This document shows positions 1 through 10,284 of a stretch of 64,000 nt of DNA, piece after piece. The stretch's first letter is position 1, and every line of letters begins with the position of its first letter. The notes beneath the pieces are model-generated. The model searched no databases and had not been told where the DNA came from. It was given only the letters and a program-made list of their open reading frames with translations. Source of the DNA: Catenovulum maritimum (lineage in GTDB: Bacteria > Pseudomonadota > Gammaproteobacteria > Enterobacterales > Alteromonadaceae); contig NZ_KQ130489.1 of the NCBI RefSeq assembly GCF_001050375.1, forward strand, positions 119,072-183,071, written 5' to 3'. Made by a program: the position numbers and the translations under genes.

Positions 1-718
1 AACGTACTGTTGACGTAGAAGCATTTTGTTCATGATCAGCATGTAAAGTGAAGATCTTATCCATTGCTCTAGCAACTGCAGGATTAATTTCATAATCTTC
101 AGCTGGTACAGAAAACATCATGTTTAAGAAGTTTTCAGAATAAGATAAATTGTTTTTCGGGCTAACGAAAGGTTGGCCAATAGTGTATTTATAACACATA
201 GCTGCAATCGTAGGTAATTTTGCAACTAAACGGTTAGCACTTCTAATTCTTTGCTCAGGATCTGTAATATCTAAATCTCTGTGATAGAAAGAAGAAAGCG
301 CGCCAACAGTACCACATAACATAGCCATTGGATGTGCATCACGTTTAAAGCCACGGAAGAAGAATTCGATACCTTCATGAACCATAGTGTGACGTTTAAT
401 AGTATTCACATATTCTTTATATTGCTCACTAGTTGGAGCTTCACCATGCATTAACAAATAACAAACTTCTAAATAGTCAGCTTGTGTTGCTAATTCGGCG
501 ATAGGATAACCTCGGTGTAATAAAACACCATTGCCACCATCTATAAAAGTGATTTCTGATTCACAAGAACCTGTAGCTAAAAAGCCTGGGTCATATGTGA
601 AATAACCGTGTTGACCTAAAGTTCGGACATCAATTACATCTTGGCCTTTTGTGCCGGATAGAACTGGAAGCTCTATTTGTTGTCCGTTGATAGTGAGGAT
701 GGCTTTATTGTCAGCCAT
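1..718 (-). CDS. gltA: Citrate synthase, N-terminal part (cut by left edge)
   Basis: Type II (hexameric) citrate synthase, which condenses oxaloacetate and acetyl-CoA at the entry of the TCA cycle in the cytoplasm. About 239 N-terminal residues are present. The protein starts [12 protein letters not shown] and carries the GltA stretches [26 protein letters not shown] and [12 protein letters not shown]. The start is the ATG at 718, with an AGGAGA ribosome site just upstream (on the minus strand). The C-terminal half, with the catalytic His and Asp, lies outside the window. It is divergent from sdhC, the usual gammaproteobacterial arrangement of TCA genes. The identity is clear; only the truncation by the window edge limits the description. 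Confidence 0.97.
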   Translation of the reverse strand, partial: MADNKAILTINGQQIELPVLSGTKGQDVIDVRTLGQHGYFTYDPGFLATGSCESEITFIDGGNGVLLHRGYPIAELATQADYLEVCYLLMHGEAPTSEQYKEYVNTIKRHTMVHEGIEFFFRGFKRDAHPMAMLCGTVGALSSFYHRDLDITDPEQRIRSANRLVAKLPTIAAMCYKYTIGQPFVSPKNNLSYSENFLNMMFSVPAEDYEINPAVARAMDKIFTLHADHEQNASTSTVR

Positions 719-1129
719 AAATATTCTCCTTTCGAGCAAGTCATTTGACAGGGTTAGTCTTATATTAATACTTGATATTGTATAAAAAAGTCAATCAGAA
801 ACTCTTATAAAGAGCTGCAAACACTATTTAATTACCCAATAGCGGTATTAATCATATTTAACTGTTCACTCATTAAACAAATTTAAAATTGTTACAAATT
901 AAATCTGAATAAATAAATCGATTATTTTATCGTGATATATCATAGCCGAATTCACTACTAAGCCTCAAACTATATAGCATTCATGTCAAAAATGCGTTTA
1001 ATTCATTAAAAAAATGAACTTTCGAAAAAAAATTAAGGTATAAAATCGCAAAGATTTACAATTTAAGCTATTGTTGTAGCTGCGTTAAATTTAAATCTGT
1101 TTATTCTTAATTATAATATTTTAATACAA
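719..1129. other. Divergent gltA / sdhC promoter region
   Basis: This 411-bp gap between two divergent TCA operons must hold promoters for both. It is very AT-rich, with several A and T tracts. I see no ORF, no strong terminator hairpin and no operator I could assign with confidence. ArcA or CRP control of this region is known in enteric bacteria, but nothing here lets me place such sites. Confidence 0.5.
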
Positions 1130-1516
1130 GTGGGAACATCTGTGAAAAAGCAAAGACCAGTCAACCTAGAGCTAAACACTATTAGCTTTCCGGCTACCGC
1201 CATTGCTTCTATCCTTCATCGTATAACTGGCGTTATTATGTTTTTTGCCATGGGCATATTAATGTGGTTATTAGCATTAACTTTATCTTCTGAAGATAAT
1301 TTTAATATGGTGTCGGATTGGACAAACTCTTTTATCTTAAAATTTGTTTTTTGGGGCACCTTAACTGCACTTGCATATCATCTACTAGGTGGCTTGCGTC
1401 ATTTAGTGATGGACCTTGGTTTTTGGGAAGAACTTGAATCAGGTAAACAAAGTGCTGTTATTACATTAATTATTACAGGCGTATGCTCAATCGCTGCAGG
1501 AGTTTGGTTATGGTAG
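1130..1516 (+). CDS. sdhC: Succinate dehydrogenase cytochrome b556 subunit
   Basis: Membrane anchor SdhC of respiratory complex II, which binds haem b and ubiquinone together with SdhD. The protein has 128 residues and three predicted membrane helices. It contains VKKQRPVNLEL at the N-terminus, the SILHRITG quinone-site segment and ALAYHLLGGLRHLVMD, whose first His is the expected haem ligand. The start is a GTG at 1130, giving four residues before VKKQ as in the Escherichia coli protein; a GTG at 1142, preceded by AAGTGGGA, is the alternative. First gene of sdhCDAB, overlapping sdhD by 7 bp. Confidence 0.95.
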   Translation: MGTSVKKQRPVNLELNTISFPATAIASILHRITGVIMFFAMGILMWLLALTLSSEDNFNMVSDWTNSFILKFVFWGTLTALAYHLLGGLRHLVMDLGFWEELESGKQSAVITLIITGVCSIAAGVWLW

Positions 1517-1857
1517 CAAATGCTGCAACAATTGGTCGAAGTGGAATTCATGATTTCATCTTAATCAGAGCTACGGCTTTGATATTAACCGCTTACACTT
1601 TCTTTATTGTTTGTTTTTTAGCTTGCACACCTGAGCTTACATACGATATTTGGAAATCTTTATTTTCTCAAATTTGGGTTAAGGCTTTTACCTTAATCAG
1701 CTTGTTTGCCTTATTAATTCATGCTTGGATTGGTTTATGGCAGGTATTAACTGATTATGTTAAGTGTGTAGGATTAAGGTTATTCTTACAATTTGTTTTG
1801 AATTTAGCTGCGATTAGTTATTTAGCAACTGGCGCTGTTATTTTGTGGGGTGTTTAA
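1510..1857 (+). CDS. sdhD: Succinate dehydrogenase hydrophobic anchor subunit
   Basis: Second membrane anchor of complex II. The ATG at 1510 gives 115 residues, the same length as the E. coli protein, starting MVANAATIGRSGIHDF. An upstream in-frame start at 1483 would add nine residues not seen in the family. Three membrane helices are visible, with the conserved LIHAWIGLWQVLTDYVK segment containing the haem/quinone-site His and Tyr-Val-Lys. It overlaps sdhC by 7 bp and abuts sdhA directly, consistent with translational coupling. Identity is secure. Confidence 0.95.
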   Translation: MVANAATIGRSGIHDFILIRATALILTAYTFFIVCFLACTPELTYDIWKSLFSQIWVKAFTLISLFALLIHAWIGLWQVLTDYVKCVGLRLFLQFVLNLAAISYLATGAVILWGV

Positions 1858-3621
1858 GTGGGTATTACTGTTAGAGAATTCGATGCCGTTGTAATCGGTG
1901 CAGGTGGAGCAGGTATGCGAGCTGCTCTCCAAATTGCAGAATCAGGCAAAACATGTGCGCTTTTATCAAAAGTTTTTCCGACGCGTTCACACACAGTTTC
2001 TGCTCAAGGTGGTATTACCGTAGCTTTAGGAAATGCTCACGATGATAATTGGCAGTGGCATATGTATGACACGGTTAAAGGTTCTGATTATATTGGTGAC
2101 CAAGACGCCATAGAATATATGTGTGAAACAGGTCCTGAAGCTATTATTGAGCTTGAAAATATGGGTTTACCATTTTCAAGATTTGAAAATGGACGAATTT
2201 ACCAAAGACCTTTCGGTGGACAGTCTAAAGAATTCGGTGGCGAACAAGCTGCACGTACTGCCGCTGCTGCAGATAGAACAGGTCATGCTTTATTACATCT
2301 TTTATATCAGCAAAATGTTAAGAATAAAACGACTGTTTTTAGTGAATGGTATGCACTTGATTTAGTTAAAAATCAAGATGGTACTGTTGTTGGTTGTACC
2401 GCGATTGATATAGAAACTGGCGAAGTTGTTTACTTCAAATCTAAAGCGACAGTTCTAGCAACTGGTGGTGCTGGTCGTATATTTGCTTCAACTACAAATG
2501 CTCACATTAATACTGGTGACGGCGTTGGTATGGCGCTACGTGCTGGTGTACCTGTCCAAGATATGGAAATGTGGCAATTTCACCCAACAGGTATCGCCGG
2601 TGCAGGAACATTAGTAACTGAAGGTTGTCGTGGTGAAGGTGGTTATCTTTTAAATAAAGATGGTGAACGTTTTATGGAACGTTACGCACCAAATGCTAAA
2701 GATTTAGCGGGTCGTGATGTTGTTGCACGTTCAATGATGACAGAAATTCGCGAAGGTCGCGGTTGTGACGGTCCTTGGGGTCCACACATTAAACTTAAAT
2801 TAGATCATTTAGGTGCTGAAGTTCTAGAAAGCCGTTTACCTGGTATTTGTGAGTTATCAAGAACTTTTGCTCACGTTGACCCAGTCAAAGAGCCAATTCC
2901 AGTAATACCAACATGTCACTATATGATGGGTGGTATTCCGACTAATGTTAACGGTCAAGCTTTAACTATGAATAGTGCAGGTGAAGCTGAGGTCGTTAAA
3001 GGTTTATATGCTTGCGGTGAGATTGCATGTGTATCTGTACATGGAGCAAATCGATTGGGTGGTAACTCACTACTCGATTTAGTTGTATTTGGTAGAGCAA
3101 CTGGTTTATACCTTGGTGAAGCTTTAAATGATTACTCGGCGCGAGAAGCGCAAGATTCAGATATAGATAATGCTATGTCTAGATTTAATCGTTGGGAAAG
3201 CACTAAAACAGGTGAAGACCCTGTACAAATTAAGAAAGACTTACAGCAATGTATGCAACTTAATTTCTCTGTTTTCCGTGAAGGCGACTCTATGGCTCAA
3301 GGTCTTAGCGAGCTTAAAGAAATTAGAGAAAGACTTAAATCAGCTAAACTAGCTGATAATAGCTCTGAATTTAATACTCAACGTATCGAATGTTTAGAGT
3401 TAGATAACTTAATGGAAACTGCTTTTGCAACAGCTGTTGCTGCAAACTACCGTACAGAAAGCCGTGGCGCGCACAGTCGTTTCGACTTCCCTGACCGTGA
3501 TGATGCAAATTGGTTATGTCACAGTGTTTATGACCCTAAAACAGAGTCTATGAGTAAACGTGAAGTAAACATGGCGCCAAATAAGCGTGAAGCATTTCCA
3601 CCTAAAGTTAGAACTTATTAA
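1858..3621 (+). CDS. sdhA: Succinate dehydrogenase flavoprotein subunit
   Basis: Catalytic subunit of complex II that oxidises succinate to fumarate on the cytoplasmic face of the inner membrane. 587 residues (E. coli 588). It has an N-terminal FAD-binding [14 protein letters not shown], the [10 protein letters not shown] segment with His45 as covalent FAD attachment site, HPTGI and the TEGCRGEGG substrate region, the RDVVARSM arginine region, and a C-terminal RGAHSR. It starts at GTG 1858, directly after the sdhD stop codon, and is 14 bp from sdhB. No key residue is missing. Confidence 0.98.
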   Translation: MGITVREFDAVVIGAGGAGMRAALQIAESGKTCALLSKVFPTRSHTVSAQGGITVALGNAHDDNWQWHMYDTVKGSDYIGDQDAIEYMCETGPEAIIELENMGLPFSRFENGRIYQRPFGGQSKEFGGEQAARTAAAADRTGHALLHLLYQQNVKNKTTVFSEWYALDLVKNQDGTVVGCTAIDIETGEVVYFKSKATVLATGGAGRIFASTTNAHINTGDGVGMALRAGVPVQDMEMWQFHPTGIAGAGTLVTEGCRGEGGYLLNKDGERFMERYAPNAKDLAGRDVVARSMMTEIREGRGCDGPWGPHIKLKLDHLGAEVLESRLPGICELSRTFAHVDPVKEPIPVIPTCHYMMGGIPTNVNGQALTMNSAGEAEVVKGLYACGEIACVSVHGANRLGGNSLLDLVVFGRATGLYLGEALNDYSAREAQDSDIDNAMSRFNRWESTKTGEDPVQIKKDLQQCMQLNFSVFREGDSMAQGLSELKEIRERLKSAKLADNSSEFNTQRIECLELDNLMETAFATAVAANYRTESRGAHSRFDFPDRDDANWLCHSVYDPKTESMSKREVNMAPNKREAFPPKVRTY

Positions 3622-3635
3622 GTAGGTATTGTCGA

Positions 3636-4346
3636 ATGAAACAAATTTTCTCGATATATAGGTACAACCCGGATACAGATACAAAGCCTAAAATGCAAAC
3701 TTATGAATTAGAGTTGCAAGATGGCAGTGACATTATGGTGCTAGATGCATTATTAATGTTAAAAGAACAAGATCCAACATTGGCATTTAGACGCTCATGT
3801 CGTGAAGGTGTATGTGGATCTGATGGCTTAAATATGAATGGTAAAAACGGCTTAGCATGTATAACACCATTATCGGCACTATCAGGTTCAAAAATTACGG
3901 TTAGACCTTTACCAGGTTTACCTGTAATTCGTGATTTAGTTGTAGACATGACTCAGTTCTACACCCAGTACGAAAAAGTTAAACCGTATTTAATTCCTGA
4001 TGAAAAAGCAAGACCAGCGAGAGAGCATTTACAATCTCCTGAAGAGCGTGAAAAGCTTGATGGTTTATATGAATGTATTCTTTGTGCTTGTTGTTCAACA
4101 TCTTGCCCATCTTTCTGGTGGAACCCTGATAAGTTTGTTGGACCGGCTGGTTTACTTCACGCATACAGATTTTTAGCTGATTCTCGTGACGGTGCTCAAG
4201 AGCAACGTTTATCTGAATTAGATGATGCATTTAGTGTGTTCCGTTGTCACGGAATCATGAACTGTGTCAATGTATGTCCAAAAGGGTTAAATCCAACAAG
4301 AGCGATAGGTAAAATTAAATCTATGCTCTTAAAACAAGCAGTTTAG
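3636..4346 (+). CDS. sdhB: Succinate dehydrogenase iron-sulfur subunit
   Basis: Electron-transfer subunit of complex II carrying three Fe-S clusters. 236 residues. The N-terminal ferredoxin domain has the [2Fe-2S] ligands in CREGVCGSDGLNMNGKNGLAC's spaced cysteines; the C-terminal domain has CILCACCSTSCPSFWW for [4Fe-4S] and the later FRCHGIMNCVNVCPKGLNP for the remaining clusters. It is last in sdhCDAB. A weak hairpin separates it from sucA, so partial read-through into sucAB is likely. Identity is secure. Confidence 0.97.
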   Translation: MKQIFSIYRYNPDTDTKPKMQTYELELQDGSDIMVLDALLMLKEQDPTLAFRRSCREGVCGSDGLNMNGKNGLACITPLSALSGSKITVRPLPGLPVIRDLVVDMTQFYTQYEKVKPYLIPDEKARPAREHLQSPEEREKLDGLYECILCACCSTSCPSFWWNPDKFVGPAGLLHAYRFLADSRDGAQEQRLSELDDAFSVFRCHGIMNCVNVCPKGLNPTRAIGKIKSMLLKQAV

Positions 4347-4368
4347 ATAGTTTATTTAATTATTTTGA

Positions 4369-4401
4369 ATAGCTATTTTGATTTTAAGATAGCTATTTTT
4401 A
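4369..4401 (+). terminator. Weak hairpin between sdhB and sucA
   Basis: Arms AATAGCTATTTT (4369-4380) and AAGATAGCTATT (4387-4398), one G-T wobble, loop GATTTT, followed by a short T run. GC content is low, so it is more likely a partial terminator or processing site between sdhCDAB and sucAB than a full stop. Confidence 0.4.
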
Positions 4402-4440
4402 ATAAATCAATTTTTGTTTTAGTGGTAAAAGGGTAAAACG

Positions 4441-7266
4441 ATGCAACAAGGCTCCATGAAGGCTTGGCTTGAGTCATCTCAGCTTGCCGGTGGCAATGCA
4501 ACATACATTGAAGAATTATACGAACAGTATCTCGATAATCCATTAAGCGTCAGTGATGAGTGGCGTGGATTGTTTGAAAGTTTACCTAAAGTTGAAGGTG
4601 TGACGGTTGAAACCAAACACTCTTTAGTTCGAGATACATTTAGAGAATCCGCTAAGAACATACATAGAAATCAAGTTGTTGTTCCAACTGATATTTCAGA
4701 TACTAAGCAAGTTAAAGTTTTACAGCTTATTAATGCTTATCGTTTCAGAGGTCATCAGCATGCTAATCTTGATCCGCTAGGTTTATGGAAACAAGAAAGA
4801 GTTCGTGATTTAGAATTAAGTCACCATGAATTGGATAATGACGATTTAGACAAAACCTTTAATGTTGGTTCTTTTGCCGTTGGCGAAGAGAAAATGCAAC
4901 TTAAAGATATCCATAGTGCACTCGTTAAAACCTATTGTGGTTCTGTCGGTGCGGAATATATGTATATTACGTCTACTGAAGAGAAACGTTGGTTACAGCA
5001 GAGATTAGAATCTGTTCAATGTAAGCCTGATATTTCTACTGAACAAAAATTAAAACTATATAAAGAGCTTGTTGCTGCAGATGGCCTTGAAAAGTACTTA
5101 GCCAGTAAATTCCCTGGTGCTAAACGCTTTTCTTTAGAAGGCGGTGACGCTTTAGTTCCTTTGTTAAAAGGTTTGATCAGTCAAGCCGGTGAACAAGGTC
5201 AAAAAGAAGTTGTTATTGGTATGGCTCACCGTGGACGTCTAAACGTTCTGGTTAACGTACTAGGTAAAAACCCTTCAATCTTATTCGATGAGTTTTCTGG
5301 TAAACATGATCATGACACCAATTTAGGTTCAGGTGATGTTAAATACCACATGGGTTATTCATCAGATTTCGCGACCGAAGGTGGTAATGTCCATTTAGCA
5401 TTAGCCTTTAACCCTTCTCACTTAGAAATCGTAAATCCTGTTGTTATGGGCTCTGTAAGAGCACGTATGGATCGCCGTGGTTGTGCTGATGGTTCACTTG
5501 CTTTACCGATTACTATCCATGGTGATTCTGCAATCGCTGGTCAAGGTGTTGTACAAGAAACATTTAACTTATCACAAACAAGAGCATACTCTGTTGGTGG
5601 TACGGTACGAGTTGTAGTTAACAACCAAGTTGGTTTTACAACATCTAACCCGCAAGATACTCGTTCAACTCAATATTGTACTGATATTGCGAAAATGGTT
5701 CAGGCACCAATATTCCATGTGAATTCGGATGACCCAGAAGCTGTTTTATTCGCAACTAAAGTTGCATTAGAGTACAGAAATAAATTTAAACGCGACGTGG
5801 TTATCGATTTAGTTTGTTACCGCAGACACGGACATAATGAAGCTGATGAGCCAAATGCAACACAGCCTCTTATGTATCAAAAAATTAAAAAACACCCAGT
5901 TCCTAGAGCACTATATGCTCAGCAATTAATTTCGGAAGGGGTTATATCCGAGCAAGATGCAAATCGTGTGATTGAAGAATACCGAGCTGCTCTTGATCAT
6001 GGTGCCTGCGTAGTAGAAGAATGGCGTCCTATGATGGAGCATTCAGTAGATTGGCGTCCTTATTTAAACCATGATTGGGATATTGCTTATGATGCCTCAA
6101 TTCAAATTGATAAGTTAAAAGCATTAGCTGTAAAAGCTAGTGAATACCCTGCAGATGTAGTGCCTCAATCACGTGTTAAAAAGATTTATCAAGATCGTAA
6201 ACTGATGGCGTCAGGTGAGAAAGCGTTAGATTGGGGTTTTGCTGAAACTTTAGCATATGCTGATTTATCAACTTCAGGTGTGCGTTTAAGAATTACAGGT
6301 CAAGATTGCGGACGTGGTACTTTCTTCCACCGTCATGCGGTTATTCATAACCAAAAAGACGCATCTACCTATATGCCGCTGCAGAATTTAGCTGAAGAGC
6401 AACCACCAGTTGAAATCTATGATTCAGTTTTATCTGAAGAAGCTGTATTGGCGTTTGAATATGGTTATGCAACAGCAGAGCCTAAAACATTAACTATTTG
6501 GGAAGCCCAATTTGGTGACTTCGCGAATGGTGCTCAAGTTGTTATTGATCAGTTCTTAAGTTCTGGTGAACAAAAATGGGGCCGTTTATGTGGATTAACT
6601 TTGTTACTACCACATGGTTATGAAGGTCAAGGTCCAGAGCATTCTTCAGCTCGTTTAGAAAGATTCTTACAATTATGTGCTGACCATAATATGCAGGTTT
6701 GTGTACCTTCAACGCCAGCACAAGTGTTTAATATGATTAGAAGACAATCGATTAGACCTATGCGTAGACCGCTTGTGGTTATGTCACCTAAGTCATTATT
6801 ACGTCACCCATTAGCAACTTCTACATTAGAAGATTTAGCTGAAGGTGTATTCCACAATGTAATTGATGAAATTGATGAAATTGATTCAGCTAAAGTTGAT
6901 AGAGTTGTATTTTGTAGTGGTAAAGTTTATTACGATTTACTTGAAGCTCGTCGTAAAGCTGAACAAGATAATGTTGCAATTATTCGTATTGAACAATTAT
7001 ACCCATTCCCGCAGAAAGAAATTGAAGCGATAATGGAGCAATATGCACACGTTAAAGAGTTTGTTTGGTGTCAAGAAGAACCACAAAACCAAGGTGCATG
7101 GTATTGTAGTCAACATCATTTCTGGGATGTCATTCCAGCAGGTGCAAAATTACAGTATGTAGGCCGTACAGCGTCTGCATCACCAGCAGTCGGTTATTTA
7201 GCAATTCATAACCAACAACAAAAAGAGCTAGTTAATCAAGCACTTGGCCTTGAGCAAGGTAATTAA
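4441..7266 (+). CDS. sucA: 2-oxoglutarate dehydrogenase E1 component
   Basis: Thiamine-diphosphate-dependent E1 of the 2-oxoglutarate dehydrogenase complex, which decarboxylates 2-oxoglutarate and succinylates the lipoyl groups of SucB. 941 residues (E. coli 933). The N-terminus MKAWLESSQLAGGNATYIEELYEQYL is typical. Core motifs are IGMAHRGRLNVLVNVLGK, GDVKYHMGYS, NPSHLEIVNPVVMGS, VCYRRHGHNEADEP, and in the C-terminal half GQDCGRGTFFHRH and LLLPHGYEGQGPEHSSAR. It is followed after 4 bp by sucB, so the two are co-transcribed. Nothing unusual was seen. Confidence 0.98.
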   Translation: MQQGSMKAWLESSQLAGGNATYIEELYEQYLDNPLSVSDEWRGLFESLPKVEGVTVETKHSLVRDTFRESAKNIHRNQVVVPTDISDTKQVKVLQLINAYRFRGHQHANLDPLGLWKQERVRDLELSHHELDNDDLDKTFNVGSFAVGEEKMQLKDIHSALVKTYCGSVGAEYMYITSTEEKRWLQQRLESVQCKPDISTEQKLKLYKELVAADGLEKYLASKFPGAKRFSLEGGDALVPLLKGLISQAGEQGQKEVVIGMAHRGRLNVLVNVLGKNPSILFDEFSGKHDHDTNLGSGDVKYHMGYSSDFATEGGNVHLALAFNPSHLEIVNPVVMGSVRARMDRRGCADGSLALPITIHGDSAIAGQGVVQETFNLSQTRAYSVGGTVRVVVNNQVGFTTSNPQDTRSTQYCTDIAKMVQAPIFHVNSDDPEAVLFATKVALEYRNKFKRDVVIDLVCYRRHGHNEADEPNATQPLMYQKIKKHPVPRALYAQQLISEGVISEQDANRVIEEYRAALDHGACVVEEWRPMMEHSVDWRPYLNHDWDIAYDASIQIDKLKALAVKASEYPADVVPQSRVKKIYQDRKLMASGEKALDWGFAETLAYADLSTSGVRLRITGQDCGRGTFFHRHAVIHNQKDASTYMPLQNLAEEQPPVEIYDSVLSEEAVLAFEYGYATAEPKTLTIWEAQFGDFANGAQVVIDQFLSSGEQKWGRLCGLTLLLPHGYEGQGPEHSSARLERFLQLCADHNMQVCVPSTPAQVFNMIRRQSIRPMRRPLVVMSPKSLLRHPLATSTLEDLAEGVFHNVIDEIDEIDSAKVDRVVFCSGKVYYDLLEARRKAEQDNVAIIRIEQLYPFPQKEIEAIMEQYAHVKEFVWCQEEPQNQGAWYCSQHHFWDVIPAGAKLQYVGRTASASPAVGYLAIHNQQQKELVNQALGLEQGN

Positions 7267-7270
7267 ATAG

Positions 7271-8776
7271 ATGACAACAGAAATTAAAGTACCTGTATTA
7301 CCTGAATCAGTTGCAGATGCTTCTATTGCTACTTGGCATGTTAAAGTTGGTGATAAAGTATCTAGAGACCAAAATTTAGTTGATATAGAAACTGATAAAG
7401 TTGTATTAGAAGTAGTTGCACCTAATGATGGTGTAATTACTGAAATATTAAATCAAGAAGGTGACACTGTTTTAGGTGAGCAACTTATTGCTCACCTAGG
7501 TAATGCTGAAACAGCTATTATCGAGAGTGCGCCATTAAAAAATAACGAATCGGAACAACCGCAAACAGTAGATATTAAGGGTGAAGCTGTGGAGATTAAA
7601 GTACCTGTATTACCAGAGTCAGTCGCTGACGCAAGCATTGCAACTTGGCATGTTCAACCAGGCGAAGCTGTAACAAGAGATCAAAATTTAGTTGATATCG
7701 AAACCGATAAGGTAGTTTTGGAAGTTGTTGCTCCAGAAGATGGTGTATTAGGGGAGATTTTATTTCCTGAAGGCACTACTGTAGTTGCAGAACAAGTCAT
7801 TGGTTCATTAATCAAAGGTGAAGCACCAGCAAAAGCTGCACCTGCGGAAAGCGCACCAGCAGAAGCTGCTGCAGAGCCAAGTGATGTGTTATCACCATCT
7901 GTTAGACGTGCACTTGCAGAAAATGGGATTAGCAGCGAAGAAGCTTCTAAAATCAATGCTTCAGGTGAAAAAGGTCGCTTAACTAAAGAAGATGTTGATG
8001 CTTATGTTAAGTCTAAATCAAGCCAAGCAGCTCAATCAGCTTCAGCAGCAGCGCCAGTACAAGCATTAACTGGTGAGCGTACGCAAAAACGTGTTCCTAT
8101 GACTCGTTTACGTAAAACGATTGCGAACAGATTGTTAGAAGCTAAAAACTCTACTGCTATGTTAACAACATTCAATGAAGTTAACATGAAACCTATCATG
8201 GATCTTCGTAAGAAATATAAAGATATCTTTGAAGAAAAACATGGTGTTAGACTTGGTTTTATGTCTTTCTTCACTAAAGCAGTTACAGAAGCTTTAAAAC
8301 GTTACCCAGCAATTAATGCATCAATTGATGGTGATGACATTGTTTATCATGATTATTTCGACATCAGCATGGCTGTTTCTACACCACGTGGTTTAGTAAC
8401 ACCTGTTTTAAGAGATACAGATCAATTAGGTCTAGGCGAAATTGAAAAAGGTATTCGTGAATTAGCACTTAAAGGTCGCGATGGTAAATTAACTATCGAT
8501 GATATGACTGGTGGTAACTTCACAATCACAAATGGTGGTGTATTTGGTTCTTTAATCTCAACACCTATCATTAATTTACCTCAGTCAGCGATTCTTGGTA
8601 TGCATAAAATTCAAGATCGCCCAATGGCTGTACATGGTAAAGTTGAAATTTTACCTATGATGTATTTAGCTCTATCTTACGATCACAGATTAGTTGATGG
8701 TAAAGAGTCAGTTGGTTTCTTAGTAACAGTTAAAGAATTACTAGAAGATCCAACAAGACTAATTTTAGATATCTAA
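7271..8776 (+). CDS. sucB: Dihydrolipoyl succinyltransferase (E2) with two lipoyl domains
   Basis: E2 core of the 2-oxoglutarate dehydrogenase complex, transferring succinyl from lipoyllysine to CoA. 501 residues, about 100 longer than E. coli SucB because the lipoyl domain is duplicated. Domain 1 covers about residues 2-77 with lipoyl Lys43 in [10 protein letters not shown]; domain 2 covers about 107-182 with Lys147 in the same motif. An Ala/Glu/Pro linker follows, then the E1/E3-binding domain (about 208-246, [12 protein letters not shown]) and the catalytic domain ending with SYDHRLVDG (catalytic His and Asp). The repeat is also visible in DNA, 312 bp apart. A terminator follows, so sucCD is a separate unit. 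Confidence 0.97.
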   Translation: MTTEIKVPVLPESVADASIATWHVKVGDKVSRDQNLVDIETDKVVLEVVAPNDGVITEILNQEGDTVLGEQLIAHLGNAETAIIESAPLKNNESEQPQTVDIKGEAVEIKVPVLPESVADASIATWHVQPGEAVTRDQNLVDIETDKVVLEVVAPEDGVLGEILFPEGTTVVAEQVIGSLIKGEAPAKAAPAESAPAEAAAEPSDVLSPSVRRALAENGISSEEASKINASGEKGRLTKEDVDAYVKSKSSQAAQSASAAAPVQALTGERTQKRVPMTRLRKTIANRLLEAKNSTAMLTTFNEVNMKPIMDLRKKYKDIFEEKHGVRLGFMSFFTKAVTEALKRYPAINASIDGDDIVYHDYFDISMAVSTPRGLVTPVLRDTDQLGLGEIEKGIRELALKGRDGKLTIDDMTGGNFTITNGGVFGSLISTPIINLPQSAILGMHKIQDRPMAVHGKVEILPMMYLALSYDHRLVDGKESVGFLVTVKELLEDPTRLILDI

Positions 8777-8795
8777 TTAAAGAATAAATTAGTTT

Positions 8796-8829
8796 AAAGG
8801 CGATACTTGGTATCGCCTTTTTTGTTTTT
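8796..8829 (+). terminator. Rho-independent terminator of sucAB
   Basis: Perfect 10-bp stem AAAGGCGATA (8796-8805) / TATCGCCTTT (8811-8820), loop CTTGG, followed by a T-rich run to 8829. It lies 19 bp after the sucB stop codon. Confidence 0.9.
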
Positions 8830-9115
8830 ACTCCCCAAAAATACCCTTAGTTCAAACTTTAAGTTTTTTATCTATAAAATATTAATTGCTTCAATTTATG
8901 TCCGTAAAATCATATATATAGGTTTTATAAATGGATTCTTTTACTTTTTGTACGAATTTTAATCTCACTTGATAATATTTATCACTAAATGTTGATAAAT
9001 ATCATTAAATTAATTCGATAAACGCTTCTTTTTTACTAGTATTTAACAAGCTAATTTATTATATTTTTAGTTGGTTAAAAAGCACTCATGTAAACAACAA
9101 TAAAGGAAGTCAGGT
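8830..9115 (+). promoter_or_regulatory. sucCD upstream region with an AT-rich dyad
   Basis: The gap after the sucAB terminator must contain the sucCD promoter. It holds an imperfect inverted repeat, TGATAATATTTATCA (8970-8984) against TGATAAATATCATTA (8993-9007), about 110 bp upstream of sucC. The regulator is unknown. A good ribosome site (AAAGGAAG, about 9103-9110) precedes the sucC ATG. No ORF is seen in the gap. Confidence 0.4.
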
Positions 9116-10282
9116 ATGAATCTCCACGAATATCAAGGTAAGCAGTTATTTGCCCAATATGGTTTACCTGTTGCTAAAGGTGTTGCTGCACAAACACCAG
9201 CAGAGGCAGTTGCCGCGTTTAGTCAAGTTGAAGGCGACAAGCTAGTCGTTAAAGCTCAAGTACATGCCGGCGGACGGGGGAAAGCAGGCGGTGTAAAACT
9301 AGTTACGACAAAAGACGAAGTTGAAGCTTTTGCTAAGCAATGGCTAGGTAATAATTTAGTTACTTACCAAACAGACGAAAAAGGTCAACCAGTTAGCAGA
9401 ATCCTAGTCGAGCCAGCTTGTCCGTTTAAGCTAGAATTATATTTAGGTGCGGTTGTTGATCGTTCTACTCGTCGTGTTGTATTTATGGCATCGACAGAAG
9501 GGGGAGTAGAGATTGAAAAAGTGGCGCATGAAACGCCTGAAAAAATATTAAAAGCGACAATCGATCCATTAACAGGTGCACAGCCTTACCAAGCTAGAGA
9601 ACTCGCATTTAAATTAGGTTTAGAAGGTAAACAAATAAAACAATTTACCAATATCTTTCTTGGCTTAAGCAAACTCTTTATTGAAAAAGACCTTGCCTTA
9701 GTTGAAATCAACCCGTTAGTTATTACAGAAGATGACGATTTATTATGTTTAGATGCTAAAGTTGCAATAGACAGTAATGCTTTATATCGTCATCCAGACC
9801 TTCGTGAAATGCACGATCCAACCCAAGAAGATGAAAGAGAAGCTCACGCTGCTAAATGGGAACTTAATTATGTTGCATTAGACGGTAACATAGGCTGTAT
9901 GGTCAATGGCGCTGGTTTAGCTATGGGTACTATGGATATTGTTAAACTCCATGGCGGCAACCCAGCTAATTTCTTAGATGTTGGCGGCGGTGCAACAAAA
10001 GAGCGAGTGGTAGAAGCATTCAAGATCATTTTATCGGATGAAAAAGTAAATGCGGTTTTAATTAACATTTTTGGCGGTATTGTGCGATGCGATTTGATTG
10101 CGGAAGGCGTTATTGGCGCGGTTGAAGAAGTGGGCGTTAATGTACCAGTAGTCGTTCGATTAGAAGGTAATAATGCAGAATTAGGCACTAAAGTGTTAGC
10201 AGAAAGTGGATTAAATATTATTGCGGCGACCAGTTTAACTGATGCAGCCGAACAGGTAGTAAAAGCAGCGGGGAGCAAATAA
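9116..10282 (+). CDS. sucC: Succinyl-CoA synthetase beta subunit (ADP-forming)
   Basis: Beta subunit of succinyl-CoA synthetase, converting succinyl-CoA to succinate with substrate-level ATP formation. 388 residues, the same length as the E. coli protein. It starts [19 protein letters not shown], the typical N-terminus, with an ATP-grasp domain including [19 protein letters not shown], then VEINPLVI, and the C-terminal [15 protein letters not shown] phosphohistidine-interacting loop. It is 2 bp upstream of sucD and is separated from sucB by a terminator, unlike the single sucABCD operon of enteric bacteria. Confidence 0.98.
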   Translation: MNLHEYQGKQLFAQYGLPVAKGVAAQTPAEAVAAFSQVEGDKLVVKAQVHAGGRGKAGGVKLVTTKDEVEAFAKQWLGNNLVTYQTDEKGQPVSRILVEPACPFKLELYLGAVVDRSTRRVVFMASTEGGVEIEKVAHETPEKILKATIDPLTGAQPYQARELAFKLGLEGKQIKQFTNIFLGLSKLFIEKDLALVEINPLVITEDDDLLCLDAKVAIDSNALYRHPDLREMHDPTQEDEREAHAAKWELNYVALDGNIGCMVNGAGLAMGTMDIVKLHGGNPANFLDVGGGATKERVVEAFKIILSDEKVNAVLINIFGGIVRCDLIAEGVIGAVEEVGVNVPVVVRLEGNNAELGTKVLAESGLNIIAATSLTDAAEQVVKAAGSK

Positions 10283-10284
10283 TA

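Noticed and set aside
9868..10278. 136-codon open frame antisense to sucC
   Set aside because: Shadow of the highly conserved sucC frame; Thr/Pro-rich translation without domain features.
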